The notes beneath the pieces were generated by a model that worked only from the letters and a program-made list of their open reading frames with translations, searched no databases and was not told where the DNA came from. Source: Pyrus communis (Eukaryota > Streptophyta > Magnoliopsida > Rosales > Rosaceae). Taken from it: DNA of 64,000 nt. Positions 25,932 to 39,655 of the stretch are shown one piece after another. Numbering within the stretch: position 1 is the first letter of the stretch; the number at the start of each line of letters is the position of its first letter. The stretch covers positions 5,927,100 to 5,991,099 of the forward strand of contig NC_084816.1 of the NCBI RefSeq assembly GCF_963583255.1, written 5' to 3'. The position numbers and the translations under genes were made by a program.

Positions 25932-27013
25932 CCATACACGTACAAATTCCCGAGTTGATAGAATGCTGATTCATATGATTCATTCTTATATCTGTAGGAA
26001 GTATTCAATTTCTGAAAGATGATCTGACATTTCTTATCTAGTTCATTCTCTAAAGATCAACTTTGTGAAAAATCAACTAAATCAGAAATCGTTTAACCAT
26101 TTGATTTAGTTGTTTTAATAAATTTAAATCGTTTAAATCAGAAATCGTTTAAATTTAAAATGGTTAAATCGTTTAAATTTCACAACTCATTCTTTGCACA
26201 CAATTTTCGGAAATCGAAATTCTGTTGTGGCTTATGTAAATTGTTTAGCTTTTTCATGTATGACCTAAAAATTGGACAAACAAATTCCCATTATCACATC
26301 ACCTGTCTCTCTCAAATGAGGATTCTGGTTGTGTAGCATGCTTGATTGCTTGAACAAGGCATTCAATCTCTTCCTTATCTTCCTAGAACATTACTAAAAT
26401 ATGAGCAGCCAAGCCTGTCGGCTTAATTATATTTAGTTAAGTATGGCTAATTACATCGCCCACATGTCTCCATGTTGTAAAATCTTTGATCCATCTTCAA
26501 AAGTCAAGCCTTTCCCGCCGGCCGGCTTAAATTAACTCTTCTCTTAACTTCACGCCATATACACATAAAGAGTTGCTAATTTCTCCGGTTAACATTTGAA
26601 GGCAATGAAATAATTTATTCTTTATGTGGACGTCATATGCTTTTTTTATCTTCTTATTCTCTGCCGCTAGTTGACTTTATACACTTTCTATTTGAATTAG
26701 TCATGGGAGTCCAATTACAATACACAAATACATTTTTGCCCTCATACAGTTGTCATGTGACGTCCGTCTGACCAAAATAGATGAAAAATTAGATAATTTT
26801 TTTTTAAATCTAACGCCAGGTTAAAATTGATTATTTATAAAAGTTCAGGAGGATAATCGGCTAAAATTAAAGTTCAAAGGAGAAATTGGCAACTAATAAG
26901 TTATCTTGTTATTGTGCGTACTTAATGATCCAGGTTCTTCCAGTCATATGTATAAATTAGCTTAAGCTAAAATGCAATTTACAAATTTCACATCGCACAA
27001 CCGATTATTCACA
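25932..27013. other. Spacer between rhomboid gene and receptor-kinase cluster
   Basis: Contains the rhomboid 3' untranslated region and the upstream region of the kinase pseudogene. At 26080-26180 the motif atcgtttaaa recurs several times within 100 bp. No gene recognised. Confidence 0.5.
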
Positions 27014-30000
27014 ATGGAGATTTTGGTTGTGAAATTTATCCTAGCTTACTTATCAGTTTGCAGTGCAGTGACTCTTGTATGCTGTGGGAGCTCCAATGAG
27101 ACGGACAGGCGTGCATTGCTAGCCTCAAGGATCAAATCATGGAGGATCCTCATCAAATCATGAGCTCCTGGAACGAATCCATTCACTTTTGCATGTGGCG
27201 TGGTGTCACATGCGGTCGACGGCATCAACAGAGGGTGACAAGGCTGGAGCTTCAAGGTCAAAATTTGGTGGGATCCCAATCCCCACACATAGGTAATCTG
27301 AGTTTCCTAAGGATACTACAGCTGCAAAACAATAGCTTTAGTCATGAAATTCCTTTACAAATTGCGCATTTGCACAGATTGCAGGCACTATATATATTCA
27401 ATAACTCATTCACTGGCTCTATTCCAAGCAACATATCATATTGCTCCAACCTCGTCTTTTTGAATTGGGTTTCAACAGGCTGGTTGTGGAACAATTCCTC
27501 CAGAGATTGGGTCCTTGTCGAAGCTTCAACAATTGGTTTTACAAAATAACAATTTAACAGAAGAGATCCCTCCTTCCTTGGGTACCCTTTCGTCTCTCGA
27601 GGCATTTGCTGCCTATGGTAATAACTTGATGGGAAGCATCCCTAGTTCTCTAGGTCAACTGAAAAGGTTAACATTTTTGTCATTGGGCATAAACAACTTG
27701 TCTCGTGTCATCCCTCCCTCCATATATAACCTTTCTACTCTCCAAGCTTTACACGTAGTATTTAACCGAATTCAAGGGACTCTTCCCTCGGACTTGGGAG
27801 AAACTCTTCCTAATATCCAAGTTCTTAACATTGCCCAATATCAATTTACCGGATCCATTCCTCTCTCAATATCCAATGCTACAAGTGTACCGACCTTTCA
27901 TGTTGGCTTCAACAATCTAACTGGGCAAGTACCCAACCTCCAGAAGCTTCATAACCTCCAACATTTTAACATTCAAAATACTCATCTCGGAAGCGGCAAG
28001 GAAGGTGACTTGAATTTTCTCTCGGACTTGACGAATGCCACAGAGCTAATGTGGCTGATTATGCCTGTGAACAACTTCAGAGGAACGCTTCCCACATTAA
28101 TATCCAATTTATCAACTACGATTGAAAGATTTTGGGTTTACACAAACCAACTAGATGGAAGCATCCCAGTTGGCATGGGGAAATGGATCAACCTGCAATC
28201 GTTGGCTATGGAGGACAATAACTTCACAGGTGATATCCCCTCGGACAGTGGGGAGCTTTCGAGAATTGCAGAATTAGACTTTTCAGCAAATGAATTAACT
28301 GGAAGCATTCCGTCCTCTCTTGGGAACTTAACCAAGTTAGGCAGACTCTTCTTGCAAAGAAATAATCTTCAGGGAATCATCCCTTCAAGCCTAGGCGAAA
28401 TCCAGCGGCTACAAAATTGGGATCTTTCATATAATAACCTTAGTGGCACAATACCTCCAAAAGTTCTCAGCCTCTCCTCCTTATCAATATATTTGAACTT
28501 GTCTGCAAACCATTTTACAGGTTTCCTTCCCATGGAGGTTGGAAAGATGACCAGTCTAGGTGAGCTGGACATTTCTGATAACATGTTAACCGGAGAGCTT
28601 CCGAGCAGCCTTGGTAATTGCGAGAGTTTAGAAGTTCTACACTTGCAAAGAAACCTGTTTAAGGGGTCTATCCCTTCATCTATGGCAGCGTTGAGAGCTA
28701 TTCGAGATTTAGACCTTTCTCGTAACAATCTTTCAGGTGAAATTCCACAATTTTCAGATGATCTTGTATTCTTGGTGAATCTGAACCTGTCATTCAACGA
28801 GTTTTGGGGGTCCGTACCAACTGAAGGTGTATTAAAAAATGCTTCATCAATTTCAATTGTTGGACATACAGGACTCTGTGGAGGGATTGCTAATCTTCAG
28901 TTGCCTAAATGCAACTCTAAAGGGTCCACAAAAGGAGGATCATCTCGTAACCTTAAATTAATAGTCCCACTAGTATCCGGACTTGCATTTCTAGGAATAG
29001 CAATGGCGCTGTCCTATTTCTTTCTTTGCTCGCCAAGAAAAAACATTGAAGAAACTCCGGGGAGGACTTTGACGAACACTTATTTGCAAGTGTCGTATTC
29101 TACTCTCCAACAAGCTACTGGTGGATTCTCTTCGACTAATTTGATTGGTGTGGGTGGTTTTAGGTCTGTATACAAAGGAGTTCTTACTGACAAGGATGAT
29201 AAAACTGATCAACTTGTTACTGTGAAAGTGTTTGACCTGTTACGCCATGGAGCATCAAAGAGTTTCATAGTTGAATGTGAGACTCTAAGAAATATCAGGC
29301 ATCGAAATCTCGTCAAGATTATAACTGCATGCTCAAGTGTTGATAATCATGGCAATGATTTCAAGGCTCTAGTTTATGAGTTCATGGAAAATGGGAGCTC
29401 AGAGGAGTGGTTGCATCCACCTACTGATATTGAAGCGATAGGAGATCATACACCCAAGAATTTAAATCTTCTTCAGAGGCTAGACATTGCTATAGATGTT
29501 GCTTTTGCAGTAGATTATCTTCATAATCATTGTGAAACACCAACAGTTCATTGTGACCTCAAGCCAAGCAATGTTTTTCTAAACGCCGAGTTGACGGGAC
29601 ATGTTTCTGACTTTGGATTAGCAAGGTTTCTCCCACCACTATCAAGTAATGTCTCAGCAAATCAAACCCAGACAAGTTCAATTGGAATACGAAGAACAGT
29701 TGGTTATGCTGCTCAAGGTCCGTATCCTCATATCCTATATGCATAATACAAGTGAAGATATTTTTGTTTTTATATATTTACAATTGTGGTCACATTGTTG
29801 TTTTCTTATATTTGTATGTAGAGTATGCTATGGGAAGTGAGGTCTCAACAAATGGAGATGTCTACAGCTTTGGCATTCTCCTATTGGAAATTTTTACAGG
29901 GAAGAGACCCACTGACAACATGTTTAGTGACAACCTGAACCTCCATAATTTTGTCAAGATGGCTGTCCTTGGACGAGTTTCCGAGATTACAGATGCACCA

Positions 30001-30189
30001 CTCCTTCAAGGATACACAAATGAGACTCCCAATCAAAGCAGCTCGAATGTTCAAAAAATTGAGACATGCTTGAGCTCCATATACAAAATTGGAATTGCAT
30101 GTTCTGTTGAATCCCCAAGGAATCGACTACAGAATATCAATGATGCTGCATCTGAACTCCAATCCATTAGGAACACTCGTCTTGCATAG
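27014..30189 (+). pseudogene. LRR receptor kinase (LRR-XII, EFR/Xa21-like) with three single-base deletions
   Basis: Encodes a membrane receptor kinase of the LRR-XII type, a family that senses microbial patterns. Order: signal peptide (MEILVVKFILAYLSVC...), LRRNT, about 20 LRRs (NNLTGSIPSSLG-type), membrane segment near LIVPLVSGLAFLGIAMALSY, then kinase. The frame breaks three times at the 5' end: near 27122 (after RRALLA), near 27465 (at LVFLN) and near 27483. Each is explained by loss of one base, and together the three losses restore the frame. From about 27490 it is open to the donor at 29717; exon 2 is 29822-30189. The kinase keeps the VxVK lysine, HCDLKPSN (non-RD) and DFGLARF, but the glycine loop reads GVGGFRSVYKG with Arg replacing a glycine. 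All three losses fall in short same-base runs, so sequencing error is possible. Confidence 0.85.
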
Positions 30190-33100
30190 AAACTTCTTTT
30201 ACGAGGTTTTGTGAGAGGGAAATGGTCTTGTGCTGCGTGTGAAGTATTCTATCTTGTTGGAGCTACAGTAGATGTGGTAATTTGCATAGTGAATAATGAA
30301 CAACGACTCGATGAGGTTCTTGTGTGAAAACTACACTATTTCTTGTATTGCCTAGATCCCCCTATGTTACTTAAAAGGAAAAGAAAAGTCTATCACTTCT
30401 TGTTCTATTATGTATATATTCTACATAACATTGCATCTAATTTGTTATCCAATTCAATCCAAATCTCGACTCTAACCGAGGCTTATACATAAACATAATA
30501 ATTTGCTTGGTTGGGAAGCTTCTGGATTATTTCATGGAGAGTTCGTAACGTCGTCGTACCAACAATATGTTTTTATAGGTTATTGCGTCCTTTTTTATGT
30601 CACAGAAGCGATGAATTCTAAAGGACAATAGTTTTGTAATAAAAACAATACTTAGCTATTCAAATAATGAGTAAGAATTTTTACTTAAAATTATTCATTG
30701 TCGATTTATAGAACTCCATTTTTATAATCAGAACCGTTTATATTATAAATCACTCTATAAAGATTCCCTCTGTAAAAAATCAATTAAAACTAAGGTTGTT
30801 TAGTCATCGAACTGTATAAAAACAAATGAACGGAATTGGTGAAAGCATTACAAACAGTCTATGTATTTGTTAGAATAGATTAACTAAACAACTTTAGTTT
30901 TAATTCATTTTTTACAGAAATGGTTTTTACAATGTGATTTTTAATATGAACGGTTCTGATCATAAGCACAAACTCTGTAATTCGAATACGAAGAGTTTTT
31001 GAATAAGAATTCATACTCATTTGTAGCCAAATATTGTTCTTGTAATAATATAAATAAATTTAACTGACTTAGTTTATAAACATTTTATTTATTCACTTTC
31101 TTGGCAGTAAGGGACAGTAGTCGTTGGAAAGAAATGTCAAAGACTCAAAGTTTAGCTCGTGCCACGAATTTGTTGATTAAATTTAAAACCAATTGATTAT
31201 TCCTATTCACTCTTTCGATATTGACTCTCTGGCCCTCAAAATCTACATGGTCTTCAAATTGGACTAAAATTCTCTCCCCTGTCATTTCCTTCCCATTTTC
31301 TCCTTTCTTCAAAATCTACATGATCCCACTCCCTTCAAATTTATTACCACTTGCATTTCTCTTCAAGTTAATCCTTGAAAGCAGGACCAGTCGAACCTTT
31401 AATGATTGGGATTTTAGCTAGAATAGCCCCTTTTATACAACAACAGCAGCAAAGTCTTATTCTAATAAGTGAAGTCGACTATATGAATACTAAAATGGCA
31501 TATGCCTTCGGTTTTGTGCTAAATCTTTCGTTAACTTCAAGTACTCCATGTCTTTTATTAAAACTTCTATCCAAGTCTTCCTAAATCTTCCTCAACTCCT
31601 TTTCATCTTGAGTCTTTATCTCATAATTGTATTTTATTACCAGAGCATCTGTAGCTCTTTGTTTCACATGTCCAAAACCACCTTAACCGATTTTCTCTCA
31701 TCTTATATATTTTCAATCTGAAAGTGTTTTTTGTAGTAGTTGTTCAATGTTCAGGGCCGACTTGCTTGACATCTATTTTCCAGGATGATATTATGTTTGG
31801 TTAATTTCTGGAGTCAATTTGCTTCATTGTCCCGTTTTGGAATAGTACATCTCGGTCCTTGGAGTTTATAGAAAATTCGGACCTGCTGTTGTCAACATTG
31901 TAAGCATGCATTTAAGTTTCGTCTACGGAAGAACAAGTCAAAGTGGTTGTCATTTGAATTTTCACGAACCAGAAACTGCAATGTAGGTTCCTCTTATCTT
32001 TCTACAAACTTTTCTTGTCATTTGCATCTCAAATGAAACTTACCAATTTCACAATCCAATTCAGAAATGAGGGTTTCCATTGTGAAATATGACAAAATAA
32101 TATACAACTTATACATGGGATATTCCAACCCTAATATTATCAAGGTTTGTTGTGATAAAACTCAACATCTAGCAATATGAGGTTAAGTTAGGACAATATC
32201 GGTGATATTGATGGTGGACCATGCTAAGTCGACAAAGTTTATCAGTGATGTATCCAGGGATCCTCTTGGTTCCCTAGGACCCTACGAAGAAAGTCGTCAA
32301 AGGACCCTATGACCATCTGGTATGAGACCTGAGTATACCCACAAATTGTTCGATGAATACCTTTTAGGCAGAAAAAATGCCCCCACGTGCTCGACTAAAT
32401 TTCTCGATGAAAAGGCTGTGCGTGCTTGAATCTTAAATTGGAACCCCATGTGATTAGAGTCTTGAATCTGCCATTGCATATGTATACACATACATTTGGA
32501 TGGAAGTGTTCACAGACTATATTTATCTGGAACAGAATGATATTTTTGTACATAGTTAATCAATTTAAAATGAATTAAAACATGCCAAATTAGTGTTCAC
32601 AGTTACGACCCCTCACAACTTACAGACTTCAAATTCCCATTCATAACTAGGGTTGCTCTGTTAGGGTAATTTTTATATTGGGTGATGCCAACGTGAGATC
32701 TGATGTGAGTGAGAAGCTTCACATTGGATGAGATCTGAGGTCACATGAGGCCAAATACATGATCTTCCACCTGGTTAGTAATGTGTTTTTTTGTTCTCTC
32801 TCCGATACTAATGATTGTTGTGTGAGCTTCTCGATCCCTCAAATTCAATTATTTGACCTCATATACCTTAAATTGATTCCCGGCCGGCCTTGTGAGAATT
32901 TTGAAGGCTTATTTGATGAGTGCTTATTTATTGCATCGCTGTGCAGAAGAGATATGCTAGGCAGATTTGCCTCAAAAGCAAGTTTCTAACAATTTGCTGG
33001 ACAAGTGTCCCTTATATCGCAACAATTAATATTCATGTTTGGGTCCATTAAAATAAAAATAAAAAAATGTTAAAATTGTTCTCTGTCTCCTCCAACCTAT

Positions 33101-33199
33101 CGTCTCTCCAACCCGATGAACTCAAACAATCTAAAGAAACCAAGAAATGAAGATTGTCTCATAGCTTGAAACTAATACGCCCTTTAGTATTTGGACTTA
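30190..33199. other. Spacer within the kinase cluster
   Basis: No gene. Contains a foldback MITE (about 30659-31027, listed separately). The remainder, including 31200-33180, shows only short open frames without recognisable protein similarity. Parts may be worn transposon sequence that I cannot classify. Confidence 0.5.
30659..31027. mobile_element. Foldback MITE
   Basis: Imperfect inverted repeat about 370 bp long. The left arm runs caaataatgagtaagaattt ... aatcagaaccgtttatatta ... gtaaaaaatcaattaaaact. The right arm is its complement, ending actcatttgtag. The inner arms include aactaaggttgtttagt against its complement actaaacaactttagtt. No open frame of note. The superfamily is not certain; a TA flank on each side is possible. 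Confidence 0.72.
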
Positions 33200-33600
33200 A
33201 TCTTCTAGGAATAGCTAGCCATGGTGTTCTCCTATTTCTTTCTTTATTCGTCAAGAAAGAAAACGATAGAAATTTCACTGAGCACTTTGGAGAACATTAT
33301 TTTGCAAGCGTCATATACTACTCTACTTAAAGCTACTGACAGGTTCTCAACGGCTAATTTAATTGGTGCCGATAGTTTGGGGTCTGTGTACAAAGGAGTT
33401 CTTGATAATAATGATAATGCTCATGATAGTTTGGGGTCTGTGTACAAATGAGTGATCAATGATAATGATAAAGCTCAACTTGTTGCCGTGAAGGTGTTTA
33501 ACTTGTTACGCCGTGGAGCTTCGAAGAGTTTCATAGCTGAATGTGAAGTTTTGACAAATATTAGGTGTGGTAGTAAAAGTTCATTGTCTTCACTCTTGAA
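33200..33600 (+). pseudogene. Receptor-kinase remnant: membrane segment and kinase N-lobe
   Basis: Fragment related to the kinase at 27014-30189. It reads MVFSYFFLYSSRKK (membrane segment and stop-transfer), TTLLKATDRFSTANLIG, the glycine loop region, then AQLVAVKVFNLLRRGASKSF and IAECEVLTNIR, after which similarity stops. The glycine-loop part is duplicated (tagtttggggtctgtgtaca near 33374 and 33428), and the second copy ends in a TGA at 33449. No LRR part and no C-lobe are attached. Confidence 0.82.
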
Positions 33601-35110
33601 ATTGTACTTACAAATAATTAAACATCTTTGGACAAAAACCAAAGCCACACGCCCAAGGAGTGGAGAGAGTTTGGCCAATGGATCTCTGATGCCTAAGTTT
33701 ATCTAAAAAGAGCGAGTTTAGAGCTTGAGTTCATGGTTTCAACTTACTTGAGAAGTGCGGAATAAGGAGTATTTATATGGTTTGGCCGGGCACACAGGGT
33801 GAAGGATCTCGCGCCACATGTCAACATTCAGTTGGCCAAGTTGTGTCATCCATTGGATGAGGAAGTAGTCTTTCATGAGGAAAGCTTAAAGGTAGGATTT
33901 AGTTATTAATTCTACTTTTCATTCCCTTGTCTTATCTCCTTGCCATGGGTAGAGGAGTTTGGAGATAGTGTGTTCAACAGCTTGTGTCTTTTTGGTTGTT
34001 GATATATGCATGGAACAGATGAGGGCCTTACCAATTTAATAAAGGTTATTCTCATCAATCATGAACAAAAGTCCATGTGTCAGCTCTAAGATTTTTTAAT
34101 TATTTTTTACTCCACAAATGGAAGGTGCATGAGGTGTAGAAATCCCAAGTTGAGTGGGCTAACAAAAAGTGGATTCCTTGTCTGCTTTGAATTTTGAGCT
34201 CAAGTGTAGTAAAGTATTATGGGTGATGAATACCAATTGCCTCTAGAATTTATTTAACTATACCTTAAATAAAGGATTAAATAAACCTAGAGAGCAATTA
34301 TTTTCCAAACACGAAAGATAGAAAACCAGAGAATTGTTCCCCCTCTCCCAGTTTTTTCTTTGCTTGCTTCATGAAGAGTTGATCATCGTCATTGGTAGCG
34401 CCTCCAAGGAGTTTTTGATGATGATGATAATAATAGAGCTCAATATGTTGCAGTTAAGGTGATTGATTTGTTCCGCCGTGGAGCATCAAATAGTTTCATA
34501 GCCGCGTGTGAGGTTTTGATAAATATCAGGCATGAAAGAGTTTAATTCTAACAATAAGGTTGACTAGGGACCAAAGCCTAAATGATCATATTATAATTCT
34601 GTGTTCAAATGTTGATTTTCAGGGTAATGATTTCAAGGCTCTAGTTTACGAGTTCACGGACGACGGGAGCTTAAAGGAGTGGCTGTATCCACATTCTGGA
34701 ACTAAAGAGTTAAGAGGCCAAATAACATGATTGACTGGTGGAAATTTTATTTTGAAGAGTCATGTACCCAAGAATTTAAATCTTCTTCAGAGGCTAGAAA
34801 TTTCCATTGGTGTTGCTTGTGCATTGGAGTAACTTCATAATTATTGTGAAACACGGATAGTTCCTTGTGATCTCAAGCCAAACAACGTTCTCTTGAACAA
34901 CGAATTGATTGGACATGTGTCTAACTGGATTAGCAAGGTTTCTCTCACAAGTAACGAGAAATGTTTCAGCAATTCAAAGTCAGACAAGTTTCGTTGGAAT
35001 AAGATGAATGGTTGGTTATGCAGCTCTAGGTAAATATCTTAGATATATACTTCATTATATTTCCTCTTTTATTTTGGAGTATTGACTTTACAAAATTCAA
35101 ACTGAGCTAT

Positions 35111-35292
35111 TAGAAGAGAATGTTTTGAATGATATGTTTATTCTTCTCAAGAAGAGGTATAATATACAATCCTAAGCCTAATCAAATAGGGAAGAATAAT
35201 TACAGGAGATTACAAAGAGATTTCTCCCAGATTACACGGGATCCATCATAAACTAGGAAATCCTAAATTATAGGAAACTATACAAGTCAACA
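35111..35292 (-). repeat. 3' LTR of the copia element
   Basis: On the minus strand it begins TGTTGACTTGTATAG right after the polypurine tract. The part from about 35112 to 35220 recurs at 39714-39820 (shared core gaatgatatgtttattcttc, then aatcctaagcctaat), which identifies both as LTRs of one element. Confidence 0.75.
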
Positions 35293-38200
35293 TTCCCCTC
35301 AAGTTGGTGCATATATGTTACACATGCCCAACTTGTCCAAAAACTTGGAAAACTTTTCACTAGAAACTGCTTTGGTGAGAATGTCAGCTATTTGATCTTC
35401 CGTTCTAATTAAAGGCATTTCAATTATTTTACCCTCTGGCTTTTCTTTAATAAAGAATCTGTCAATCTCTATCTGCACCGGATTATGAGCAATATCGCGA
35501 GCAGCTTTATTATCACAAAACAACTTCATTGGTTGACTATGTTTGACACCTAAATCTCGTAGTAGTAGTTTAAGCCATAAAATCTCACAAATACCAAGGG
35601 CCATACTTATGTATTCTGCTTTTGCACTTGATCTTGCTACTACTCCCTGCTTCTTGCTTTTCCAAGTAACTAGATTTCCACCAACAAAGGTAAAGTAACT
35701 TGATGTTGAACGCCTATCATTACTCGAATCGGCCCAGTCAGCATATATATAACCTTCAATACTAAAATGACCATTCTTCTTAAACAAAATCCTTTTTCCC
35801 CGAACTTCCTTTCAAATAACTCAATATCCTTATAACTGCATTCATGTGTTGTTCTCCTGGATTATGCATGTATTGACTAACAACACTCAAGGCATGAGCA
35901 ATGTCTGGTTTAGTATGTGCCAAATACATTAATCTTCCCACTAACCGTTGATACCTCCCTTTATTTACCGGTACTTGGTTCAAATCAATGCTTAACTTCA
36001 TTCCTTCTGCCAACGGAGTAGTCACAGGTTTGCAAGCTGACATGCCAGTTTCTTTTAACAGGTCAAGAATATACTTTCTCTGTGACAGGAAGATTCTTGA
36101 CTTGCTCCTTGAAACCTCAATTCTAAGAAAATATTTCAAAGACCCAAGATCCTTCATCTCGAGTTATGTACTTAAATATTTCTGTAAGGCTGCACACTCA
36201 TCCGGATCATTACCGGTAACTACCATGTCATCCACATATACAATGAGTGCTGTAAGCTTTCTGTTCCAACGTTTCAAGAATAACATGTGATCACAGTTGC
36301 TTTGCTTATATCTAAATGCTTTCATAGACTTAGTAAATCTACCGAACCACGCTCTTAGAGACTGCTTCAACCAATACAATGATTTTCGAAGCCTGCACAC
36401 CTTTTGTCTATGCATCTTTGGAACGTTACTCCCTGGTGGGAGTTCCATGTAAATCTCTTCTATCAAGTCCCCATGCAAGAAGGCATTATTCAGATCGAAC
36501 TGCTGTAATGGCCAATTAAGATTTGCAGCCAAGGACAACAAAACATGAACTATATTGATCTTGGCCACAGGGCCAAATGTATATGTATAGTCAATTCCAT
36601 ATTTTTGAGTGTATCCTTTTGCTATTAGCCTTGCCTTGAAGCAATCCACTGTCCCATCAGCTTTGTACTTCACTGTATAGACCCATTTGCATCCCATAAG
36701 TTTCTTGCCGACTGGCAAGTCTATGATCTCCCAGGTAGCATTCTTCTTCAATGACTTCAACTCTTCATTCATTGCTGCTTGCCAACGTGGATCAACTAAA
36801 ACCTCTTGCACATTGTTAGGAATATATACAGTAGATAATTGATGCACAAATGATTTATTTGATTCTGATAGGTGACTAGTAGACACATAATTACTTAACG
36901 GGTATAACACATTAGACTCAGGGTTGGGCTTACTCATCGGATACCTAGTTTTGCATTTACGGTCGACTTCATAAATAAGTTTAGAAATACCTCAGTTGAC
37001 GCGATCAGAGAGACGACATGGTGGTGGTGCATCCAGGATTGAAGACGATTGATTATGGTTATTGGGACTCAAGATCGACTATGAGATAGTTGGCGACATA
37101 GGACTGTCCGGTGGTGAGGAAACTGGTAGTGAGTTATCTGGAGATGTCGACTCGTCCCTTTCAAGGTTTTCAACATTATTTCCATGTGAATGATCACCAC
37201 TTGTCTCCAAGACATTACCACTTAGTTCCAATTCATTCACAACATTGTTTTCTTGTGAATGATCACCACTTGTCTCCAAGACATCACCACTTAAATCCAA
37301 ATCATTCACAGTATCTATATTTGGAATAGTATAATTAAGAGTTTGAACTTCTGTCTAATTCTCCCCCTGAAGTGAAGTCTCGGGATTGGTAAAATACATA
37401 TCATCATCATGAAATGCAACATCCATAGTGACAAACAATTTTTTCGTCGGAGGGTGATAACAACGATACCCTTTTTGATTTGAGGCATACCCCACAAACA
37501 CACACAATAAGGCCCAAGGCTTAAGCTTACTTCCCTGCTGTTTATGCAGGTGAACAAAGGCCATATAACCAAACACGTGAGGGAGAAGATTAGGAACTGT
37601 AGTAACATCAACATATGAAGAAAGAGTCTAAAGCAGTGTTTGAAATTCGACTGATCGGGATGGAACACGATCCATGAAATACGTAGCTGAGGTGAGAACT
37701 TCTCCCCAAAAAGATAACAGGAGACTCGCCTCAATCAAGAAAGGCATGAAGTTTAGAGTTTACATATTCGCCGCCATAGTCACTCATGAGAACCTGTATT
37801 TGGGACTTATATTGTACTTGTACCATTTTGTAAAACCGCTGAAACAAAGAAGTAACTTCACTTTTGGACTTCATCACACAAACCCAAGTCATATGTGTGC
37901 AGTCATCAATAAAAGTAACAAACCAATGAGCACCACTAAGTGTAACATTTTTAGATAGTCCCCAAACATCATAATGAATGATCATAAATGAGATTGAACT
38001 TTTATTCAAACTAGGCAGAAACAAAGTACGATGACTTTTAACCATTTCACAAACACCACATGTAAAGTTAGAAATATCATGCTTACCAAACAAGCTAGGA
38101 AACAACCTCCACAGATAATCGAACGAAGCATGTCCAAGTCGATGATGCCACAACCAAATCTTCGACGCTTTATTCCTATCCCCTGGATTTCCTTCCACAA

Positions 38201-39029
38201 CAAGAGCTTGAGTCAACATTCGAGAATTGTTTGATGTCAGCTCCAAGTAGTAGAGTTTCCCTTTCCTAATACCATAACCAATCGTCTTACGAGTCCGAAT
38301 GTCCTTAAAAACACAAAAAAAAGGCCAAAAAAATCACAAGACAATGTAGGGCGACAATTATTTGAGCAACAGATAATAAATTATAGTCAAGAGAAGGAAC
38401 AACAAGCACGGTATCAAGACTAAGGGTATCTGAAAGGGAGATGGTTCCTTCCTTGATAATAGGGGCAGGATTATCGTTGGCGACACTCACGACAGTTTTG
38501 GTGGATGGTTTTAGGGTTTCTACCTGTCTAGAATCACAAGTCATATGTTCATTAGCACTAGAATCAATTATCCACGTGTTATTCATATCAGAGGCAGAAA
38601 CCTTTAAAGCCTCACCATTGTTACATGTATTAGTAGAGGCAAACACTTCTGTAACTATATTTCCAGAATCTACCTTTGCATCAGCAAACGAGGTACGAGT
38701 GGTCGTATTCTTATGTCCGAGTTGATCGGATCGATTTGGAGACGTACAAGTCCAGTCTGCCATTCCCAAACAACTTTAATCAATACGTCACTCGATGATC
38801 GGTAAAGCCCAAATTTCCAAGCAAACCAAGCCCAAGAAGCTTCAATTTGCACGGGCCACCAAGAAGGATAGCCCAACAACAATTAAAAATAATAATAATC
38901 TCAAAAACCGCAATTTTTTTTTCCTTGCCGTGTGGTCCTTAAACAAACTGCCAAAAAATAATGTCTTTTTCTTTTTTTTTTCCTTATTTCCTTTTTTTTT
39001 TTTTTTTTTTTTTTACATTCCTTTCAATC

Positions 39030-39248
39030 TCTATTTCTAGGAATCCTCGCCGGATGCATTCCTAGGGATTCTAAGGATCATGTAATCGTGTCCGTTTATC
39101 GTATATTGTGTGGTCAGTTTTCGTTACGTACTATTTATATTTGAATTTTAAATGATTTATGATTGCACGATATACGATGAACGGACACGATTGCGTAATC
39201 CCTAGGGTTCTAGGGAATGGATCCGGCGAGGATCCTGGTTCTATTTCT
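39030..39248. mobile_element. MITE inside the copia leader region
   Basis: Inverted repeat of about 200 bp. The left arm starts AGGAATCCTCGCCGG near 39039; the right arm is its complement, ending CCGGCGAGGATCCT near 39236. The middle holds cacgatatacgatgaacgga and its complement. The 9-bp sequence TCTATTTCT occurs at 39030-39038 and 39240-39248 and is a good candidate target duplication, which suggests a Mutator-type MITE. A relative lies at 47631-47859. Confidence 0.75.
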
Positions 39249-39506
39249 GGGCAGTGTTCTCCAGAGAAAACAAGTCCGAGTGCAGGTCTGGGATCTCAAT
39301 TCTGGGATTCTGGATGCGATGAGATAGCAGCAGCGGTGAAGTTTGGATCAAAGCGACGGCGAGGATGCGGGTACAGGGAGTGCAGCAGATTCAGAGAATA
39401 GTTGCAGCGGCAACGTATATGTTTGTGGGTTGCTAATTTCGATCTGGGCAGTCGAATATGTCCCCGTGATGCAGTAGCGGGCACAGGTCGATGAAGTGAA
39501 CTCGGG

Positions 39507-39655
39507 GTCAGCAACGACGGAGTCGCTTGCTGGTCGAACAGGCGCGATGCACAACTGGCTACCCGGCTGGTGGTTCTCGGGTCAGCAACGACGGCGTTAC
39601 TCGCTGGTTAGACAGCTCTGCACAACTGGCTGTGCAGCTGATGGTTGTGGTTCTG
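39507..39655. repeat. Two-copy tandem repeat, period 74 bp
   Basis: gtcagcaacgacgg begins each unit (39507 and 39581) and gcacaactggct closes it. GC-rich, within the 5' non-coding part of the copia element (between the gag relic and the LTR remnant). Confidence 0.7.

Noticed and set aside
36164..38769. Copia frames considered as an intact polyprotein
   Set aside because: Stops and frameshifts separate protease, integrase, reverse transcriptase and RNase H, and gag is mostly missing.
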